From the NCBI GenBank assembly GCA_964555935.1, contig CAZKUN010000005.1, forward strand, positions 1-64,000: a stretch of DNA of 64,000 nucleotides, written 5' to 3'. Shown here in pieces: positions 59,489 through 64,000 of the stretch (position 1 is the stretch's first letter; every line of letters starts with the position of its first letter). The translations under genes were made by a program, and so were the position numbers. This DNA comes from CAZKUN01 sp964555935 (lineage in GTDB: Bacteria; Armatimonadota; Zipacnadia; Zipacnadales; VGFC01). The notes beneath the pieces are model-generated. The model made no database searches and was not told the DNA's origin. It saw only the letters and a program-made list of their open reading frames with translations.

Positions 59489-60151
59489 CTATGAGGACGC
59501 GGACAGGCAGCACGAGTTGAGAGGGCATCGCTCGCAGGCGGGGTCTCGGGGGCGGCAGCGGGCGGCGGCGAGGTCGATGATCGCCCAATTCCAATTGCGG
59601 TGGGCGCGTGGCGGAAGGACGTGTTGGGCGGCTTCCCATATCTCCCTGGGAGGGCGCCTGCGAGGGTGACACTCCGTCAACCCCAAGATGCGCGACAGCA
59701 CCCGCCAGACGTTGCGGTCGACGATAGCCACCCTCTCACCGAAGGCGAAACACCGAACGGCGTTGGCCCCGTACGGTCCCACCCCCGGCAGGGAGAGCAG
59801 GTCAGCCGGATCAGCCGGGACCTCCCCCTCGAAGCGATCCACTAGCTCGCGACCGATCGACCGGAGCCACTCCGCGCGTTTGAATAGCCCCAGCGGCGCG
59901 ACGAGGCGTGCCATGGTCCTTACACGACCGCGCGCCAGCGCCCGGGGCCTCGGGTATCGCTGGATGAACTGCTCGAAGATCTCCGCAACCTGGGGCCCGG
60001 TGGTTTTCTGCAGCAGAACTTCCGAGACCAGGATGCGGTAGGGGGATGCGTCGGATCGCCAGGGGAAGGTCCGTCTGCAACGACCATACCAGCGCAACAG
60101 ATGCCCATTCAGTTCCCGGCACAGGGCCTGGTCGGGCAGACGCGCACTCAC
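59489..60151 (-). CDS. T:G mismatch-type DNA glycosylase (MutY/Mig-like)
   Basis: 220 residues; HhH-GPD fold. The helix-hairpin-helix reads LPGVGPYGANAV with Tyr127 at the position that is Lys in EndoIII and Ser in MutY but Tyr126 in the Mig.Mth T:G glycosylase. The catalytic Asp145 is in IVDRNVWRV. A [4Fe-4S] cluster site is Cys199-x6-Cys206-x2-Cys209-x4/5-Cys214/215. It lacks the C-terminal MutT-like domain of MutY. The start overlaps the methyltransferase stop by ATGA. It would remove thymine made by deamination of 5-methylcytosine, protecting the modified sites. Confidence 0.85.
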   Translation of the reverse strand: MSARLPDQALCRELNGHLLRWYGRCRRTFPWRSDASPYRILVSEVLLQKTTGPQVAEIFEQFIQRYPRPRALARGRVRTMARLVAPLGLFKRAEWLRSIGRELVDRFEGEVPADPADLLSLPGVGPYGANAVRCFAFGERVAIVDRNVWRVLSRILGLTECHPRRRPPREIWEAAQHVLPPRAHRNWNWAIIDLAAARCRPRDPACERCPLNSCCLSASS

Positions 60152-61362
60152 GTCTCGGCGTCGTCGTACAACAGTTCAGGCTCGCGTTCCGCCGTGACCC
60201 GCAGCAGCTCGCGTGTCGCCTCACCGGCGGACAGCCTATCCAGCCATGAGGGCTCAAGCAGAGAGCGATCGGGCACGGGTACGGAGAACGCGCTGGCGAG
60301 GAGCGACCGCGCCACATGCTCGGCGAGGAGCGGCGGGACGGCATTGCCAACCTGCGTGAACTGACGGCCCATCGGCCCCGTGAAGAAATACTCGTCGGGA
60401 AACGTCTGCAGCCTCGCGCACTCTCTCACCGTCATGGTGCGCGCGGCGAAGGGATGCAAGTGACTTCGGCCGCCCCCGGAATCGCCGCCCGCGATCACCG
60501 TCTTTGACGGGAGCCTCGGGTCCAGCCGATCGACGCGACCGAGTTTCTCGCGGCGCCCGGAACGCAGCTGCTTGTAACGTTCGATGGACTCCGGCCTGTG
60601 GCGTCTGGCCACGTGGTTGGGGCAGTCATGCGGGAAGTTCTGGAGGGCCTGGGCAGCGGCTCGCCAGCACAGATGCCGATCGAGAGTCGCCGCGGATGCA
60701 TGCGTGGGATTGGGCAGTGACGGAGCCTGCGCTCCCAAGCGACCCACAATGAACACCCTCTCGCGCAGCTGGGGCACTCCGTAGTCGGCGGCCTGAAGCA
60801 ACTGGGGCTCCGCGATGCTATATCCGTCTGCCCGGAGCGTCGTCATGAACTCGCGCAACTGCAGCCCGCCGTCAACCTGGGCCAAACCGGGCACGTTCTC
60901 AATACAGAAAGCCGCCGGTCGGACCTCCAGCAGAAGCCTCACCAACTCACCGAGCAGCGATCCCCGTCTCGCGTCACCAAACCCCGTTCGCTTGAATCGC
61001 GAGTCTCCTCGTAGGAACCTCTGGTTCGCCGCCACGCTGAACGGTTGGCACGGGGGGCCGCCGAAGATGACATCCGGTCGGCGCCCTCCCATCTGCTCAA
61101 GAAGGCGATCGCCGGACATCTCGCGGACATCGCCCGTGCTATGTGGCGGGCCAAGCACCACGGCCTCGGGCGCGTTGTGGCGCTGCGTGTAGCATGCGTG
61201 CTCCAACGTGTCCGCTCTGAGCGCGACGTCGATTCCCGCAGCCTCGAAGCCAATATCCATGCCACCGGCGCCGGAGAACAGGCTCCAGCCAGTGACGACC
61301 GGCGACGAGCCACGGCGGGCAGGGGCATCTTCTAGCGAGGCAGCGGTTGCTTGTGTTTCCAT
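60148..61362 (-). CDS. DNA cytosine-5 methyltransferase
   Basis: 404 residues. Ordered C5-MTase motifs: I WSLFSGAGGMDIGFEAAG; IV FGGPPCQPFS with catalytic Cys; VI ENVPG; VIII RERVFIVG; IX RLQTFPDEYFF; X QVGNAVPP. The target-recognition region (~220-290) is unlike families I can name. Adjacent glycosylase and HNH nuclease make a type II restriction-modification set. Recognition sequence unknown. Confidence 0.93.
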   Translation of the reverse strand: METQATAASLEDAPARRGSSPVVTGWSLFSGAGGMDIGFEAAGIDVALRADTLEHACYTQRHNAPEAVVLGPPHSTGDVREMSGDRLLEQMGGRRPDVIFGGPPCQPFSVAANQRFLRGDSRFKRTGFGDARRGSLLGELVRLLLEVRPAAFCIENVPGLAQVDGGLQLREFMTTLRADGYSIAEPQLLQAADYGVPQLRERVFIVGRLGAQAPSLPNPTHASAATLDRHLCWRAAAQALQNFPHDCPNHVARRHRPESIERYKQLRSGRREKLGRVDRLDPRLPSKTVIAGGDSGGGRSHLHPFAARTMTVRECARLQTFPDEYFFTGPMGRQFTQVGNAVPPLLAEHVARSLLASAFSVPVPDRSLLEPSWLDRLSAGEATRELLRVTAEREPELLYDDAET

Positions 61363-61810
61363 GGGGCGTCCGGAATTCAGGTGTTGTTTTCTCTCATGCG
61401 CCTACGTACGTGTGGCTCTGACTTCTCGGTGCGGCCCCTCAAAACCTGCAAGGCACCAGAGGTCACTTCGACAACCCATAGGGTGAGCGGAGTCACACTG
61501 ACGAGCGAGTGGCTCGGCGTCCACCTCGTTCCGGGCCACATCCGTGCGTTCGAGGTCGCCCGGCGGGCCATCGCGGGAGAGGGCCTGCATGAGGGCGCCT
61601 GCCGCCCAGATCCGAGGCGCCATTCCGGTGGACGGAAGCTCCATCGGGCTCGTTGGCGAGCCGTCCCGGACCTGCAATAACAGGCAACAATCGGGAAGGT
61701 GTTCTGGCAGGAACGCCGAAGGAAGGCGCAAATAACGATGGGTGCGGGTTGCGCGACGACGCAGAGAACATGATCTGCGGGCGTAATCACGTGCCAGGAG
61801 GCGGGTTCGT
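61363..61810. other. Gene-free stretch before the M6 protease
   Basis: About 450 bases. Short open frames exist on both strands but none has a family signature or a good ribosome-binding site. Probably holds the divergent promoters of the methyltransferase and the protease. Confidence 0.45.
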
Positions 61811-64000
61811 ATGTACTCAGCCAGGGGATTGTCAGCAAGGTTCGTCCACACGTTTGGCGCTATCGCCCTCGTGTCGGGCGCAGTATCGATTGCTCTCTTC
61901 ATTACATCCACCGTACCGGCCTATGCCGTTCCGGCAGCGCCAGCCGTGGTGACTCTCACACAGCCCGATGGCCGGACGATTCAAGCGAGGCTGTATGGTG
62001 ACGAGTGGCAGCACTATACGCGAACGCTGGACGGCCGGATCATCGAGCAGAACGCTCAGGGCGAGTGGGTGACGGTCGGGTCCGGCAAGCCGATGCCGAG
62101 CCCGAAGAGTCGCGAGCGCGCGGCCGTAGCGGATTCACCGCAGGTGGTCCCGCCATTCGGCACGGCAAACGTGCCGGTGCTCTGCATCAACTTCTCCGAC
62201 ACCTCCACGCAGTTCGCCACAGGCGATTTTGACACGTTGCTCTTCAACGGCTCGAGCAGCATGACGGCCTTCTACACTGAGAACTCGTACGGTCAGTTCA
62301 CCGTGGCCGCCGGTCCCAGTGGCATCGGCGGATGGTATACGGCGTCAGACACCCACGATCATTACGGCACGAACGGCGCCGGCTTCGACGACTTCCCGGC
62401 CGAGCTGGTCATTGAGGCCGTCGAGGCCGCAGATGCCGCGGGCTTCGACTTCGGCCCGTACGATTCCGACGGCGACGGGAACGTAGATGTCGTGGCGATC
62501 ATCCACCAGGGAACCGACGAGGCGGCTGGCGGCCCGTCCACGGACATCTGGTCTCACCGATCGAGCCTCACCAGCAGGCAGTTCTTCGCCAACGACGGCA
62601 CGGGCCCCGTTACGACGGGAAGCGGAAAGGTTGTCGACGACTACATCATCATGCCCGAGCACGACCCCGGGGACAATCTCGCCACTATTGGCGTTTTCGC
62701 CCACGAATACGGTCACGCGCTGGGGCTGCCGGACTTTTACGACCGAGACTCCTCCTCAAATGGTCTGGGCAGTTGGTCGCTTATGGCCGCGGGCGCGTGG
62801 AACGGCAACGCAGGCGACACGCCGGCCCATTTCGACGCCTGGTGCAAGGTGCAACTCGGGTGGGTCACGCCGGTTGTGGCGACGAGCAGTATCCTCAACG
62901 CGCCACTGCCGGAAGTCGAAACCAATCAGGTCATCTATCAGGTCTTCGCCCCGGGCTCCACTACCGAGTACTTCCTCGTAGAAAACCGACAACTCACGGG
63001 CTTCGACTCGGCGCTGCCGGCCTCAGGAGCGTTGATCTACCATGTTGACGACACGCAGGCGCTGAGCCAGAACGACAACGAATGGAGACCCGGCCTTACA
63101 GGCAGCGGAAACTACCAGTGCGCGATCGAGCAGGCCGACGGGATGTGGCAACTCGAGCGGTTTAGGTTCGACACGCCGCCCGGCAACAACGGAGACGCAG
63201 GCGACCCCTATCCTGGCACGTCGGGCAACCGCGCCTACGATGATGTATCCACCCCCAGCGCGACGCTCTATGACGGCAGCGACTTCCCGCTTGTCGTGAG
63301 AAACATCTCACCGTCGAGCGCCGCGATGACGATCGATATCGTCGATACGATGGTGCCACTGGTGCCCAGGTCGATCATGGCGTCGGACACGCTGGGCGAT
63401 GAGGGCGGGAGCATTACGGTGACGTGGAGCCGATCGGGCGACGACGGCCGCGGCGCGGACGATGTCGCTGAATACGACGTCATGCGCAGCCTTGCCGATA
63501 CGGGTCCGTTTGCGGTCATCGACACCGTGCCGGCGGGCACGACGGCCGTTTTCGACACCAACGTGGTCGACGGACCTCCCGGCTATTACTACAAGGTTGT
63601 CACGAGAGACACGTCGGGGCTGACGTCCGAGACGAAGGTCGTCGGGCCGGCAACCTCACGAGACGACCTGAAACCGCCGGCCGTGGACATGTTGCTCGTG
63701 AAGGACAGCCAGGCCGACAACGGTCGTTCGATGACGCTGACGTGGGCGGGCTACCAAGCCCCGGCGGACCTCGTGAGCTTCAGGGTCTACCGCTCGACCG
63801 CACCGTTCACTGACGTCAACGCGACGGACGTCGACCGCATCGCCACCGTTACGGAACTCGGCGACGACGAGGCTCCATCCGTGGCGATCACCGACCCGGC
63901 CGCGCGTAGTTACATCGACAAGGCGGCCGATGTCACCGACCCAACGTCGGCTCCGCTCGACCTCACCGCCTACTGGTACGCGGTGACAGGACTGGACGAG
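61811..64000 (+). CDS. M6-family secreted metalloprotease (3' end outside window)
   Basis: At least 730 residues; the frame is open to the window end. AGGAGG precedes ATG 61811. A signal peptide ends near AYAVPA. Residues ~100-430 form an M6 (immune inhibitor A-like) protease with YGQFTVAAGPSG, a DSDGDGNVDVVAII calcium-like loop, the zinc motif HEYGHALGLPDFYD (His298, His302) and GSWSLMAAGAWNG. Two fibronectin type III-like repeats follow (VTWSRSGDDG, YYYKVVTRDTSG; LTWAGYQAP, YWYAVTGLDE). An exported protease that probably degrades extracellular proteins. Confidence 0.9.
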   Translation, partial: MYSARGLSARFVHTFGAIALVSGAVSIALFITSTVPAYAVPAAPAVVTLTQPDGRTIQARLYGDEWQHYTRTLDGRIIEQNAQGEWVTVGSGKPMPSPKSRERAAVADSPQVVPPFGTANVPVLCINFSDTSTQFATGDFDTLLFNGSSSMTAFYTENSYGQFTVAAGPSGIGGWYTASDTHDHYGTNGAGFDDFPAELVIEAVEAADAAGFDFGPYDSDGDGNVDVVAIIHQGTDEAAGGPSTDIWSHRSSLTSRQFFANDGTGPVTTGSGKVVDDYIIMPEHDPGDNLATIGVFAHEYGHALGLPDFYDRDSSSNGLGSWSLMAAGAWNGNAGDTPAHFDAWCKVQLGWVTPVVATSSILNAPLPEVETNQVIYQVFAPGSTTEYFLVENRQLTGFDSALPASGALIYHVDDTQALSQNDNEWRPGLTGSGNYQCAIEQADGMWQLERFRFDTPPGNNGDAGDPYPGTSGNRAYDDVSTPSATLYDGSDFPLVVRNISPSSAAMTIDIVDTMVPLVPRSIMASDTLGDEGGSITVTWSRSGDDGRGADDVAEYDVMRSLADTGPFAVIDTVPAGTTAVFDTNVVDGPPGYYYKVVTRDTSGLTSETKVVGPATSRDDLKPPAVDMLLVKDSQADNGRSMTLTWAGYQAPADLVSFRVYRSTAPFTDVNATDVDRIATVTELGDDEAPSVAITDPAARSYIDKAADVTDPTSAPLDLTAYWYAVTGLDE

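Noticed and set aside
59489..60151. Calling the glycosylase MutY
   Set aside because: It lacks the C-terminal MutT-like domain and has Tyr instead of Ser after the HhH glycine loop, as in T:G-specific Mig enzymes.
61680..61760. GCCGAAGGA-like stretch suggesting a glycine or c-di-GMP riboswitch
   Set aside because: Only a few bases match; the paired stems and conserved joining sequences of either class are missing.
61351..61911. Short frames on both strands between the methyltransferase and the M6 protease
   Set aside because: No signature, poor ribosome-binding sites and compositions unlike the neighbouring real genes.
1..64000. CRISPR array, tRNA, rRNA or insertion sequence
   Set aside because: No regularly spaced direct repeats, no tRNA-like cloverleaf noticed, no rRNA sequence and no transposase motif.

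Overview
The window is high-GC DNA from a diderm (Gram-negative-type) bacterium. An LptD-like outer-membrane protein and an LptF/LptG-type permease indicate an LPS-bearing envelope. A T-box leader and an XPB-helicase pair of the kind known from actinobacteria argue against a typical proteobacterium. Together with many secreted carbohydrate-active proteins, a sulfatase, sodium:solute symporter and zinc-ribbon membrane proteins, this fits a free-living degrader of complex glycans, perhaps Armatimonadota or a similar candidate phylum; that placement is inference. Gene density is normal. No rRNA, tRNA, CRISPR array or insertion sequence was seen.

Layout. 1-3.4 kb: the 3' end of secA and two small downstream genes. 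3.4-7.6 kb: lptD, an lptF/G-type permease and bioY on the minus strand, meeting secA's group at a 29-bp inverted repeat that contains both stop codons. 7.7-11.7 kb: a sodium:solute symporter and a copper-type P-ATPase whose stop codons share one CTAG. 11.8-13.9 kb: a NIL-domain ferredoxin and a DUF39 homocysteine-biosynthesis protein behind a promoter and a T-box riboswitch whose specifier reads as AUG (Met). 14-24 kb: an RHH protein, a SIMPL protein, a KDG kinase, an alpha/beta hydrolase, an ACT-ACT-metallo-beta-lactamase fusion, a duplicated secreted protein, a TIM-barrel isomerase, and an ECF sigma/anti-sigma operon. 24-33 kb: a GH20-like gene and a cyclase gene, each broken by one indel, then two paralogous zinc-ribbon membrane proteins and a large GH with a CBM. 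33-41 kb: an orphan response regulator, an M20 peptidase, a REC-GGDEF protein, a heparinase-like lyase coupled to a nitroreductase, a zinc-ribbon protein and a GNAT.

41-45 kb holds a QatC-like/QatB-like pair (a QueC-family enzyme and a protein starting MGTS), a likely anti-phage module without visible QatA or QatD. 45-54 kb: a second M20 peptidase, a large secreted TIM-barrel protein, and XPB helicase with its helicase-associated partner. 54-57 kb is a repeat-rich, decaying stretch with a Tat-exported esterase carrying a frameshift, a truncated lyase remnant ending in a REPIN-like repeat, a Gly/Met-rich Spy-like protein and a lipoprotein. 57-64 kb: an atypical sulfatase, an HNH nuclease, a C5 cytosine methyltransferase and a MutY-like glycosylase with the Tyr signature of T:G-specific Mig enzymes, then the start of an M6 metalloprotease that runs off the end.

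The most interesting systems are the Met T-box controlling the alternative homocysteine pathway, the reduced Qat-like pair, and the restriction-modification island with its own mismatch glycosylase.
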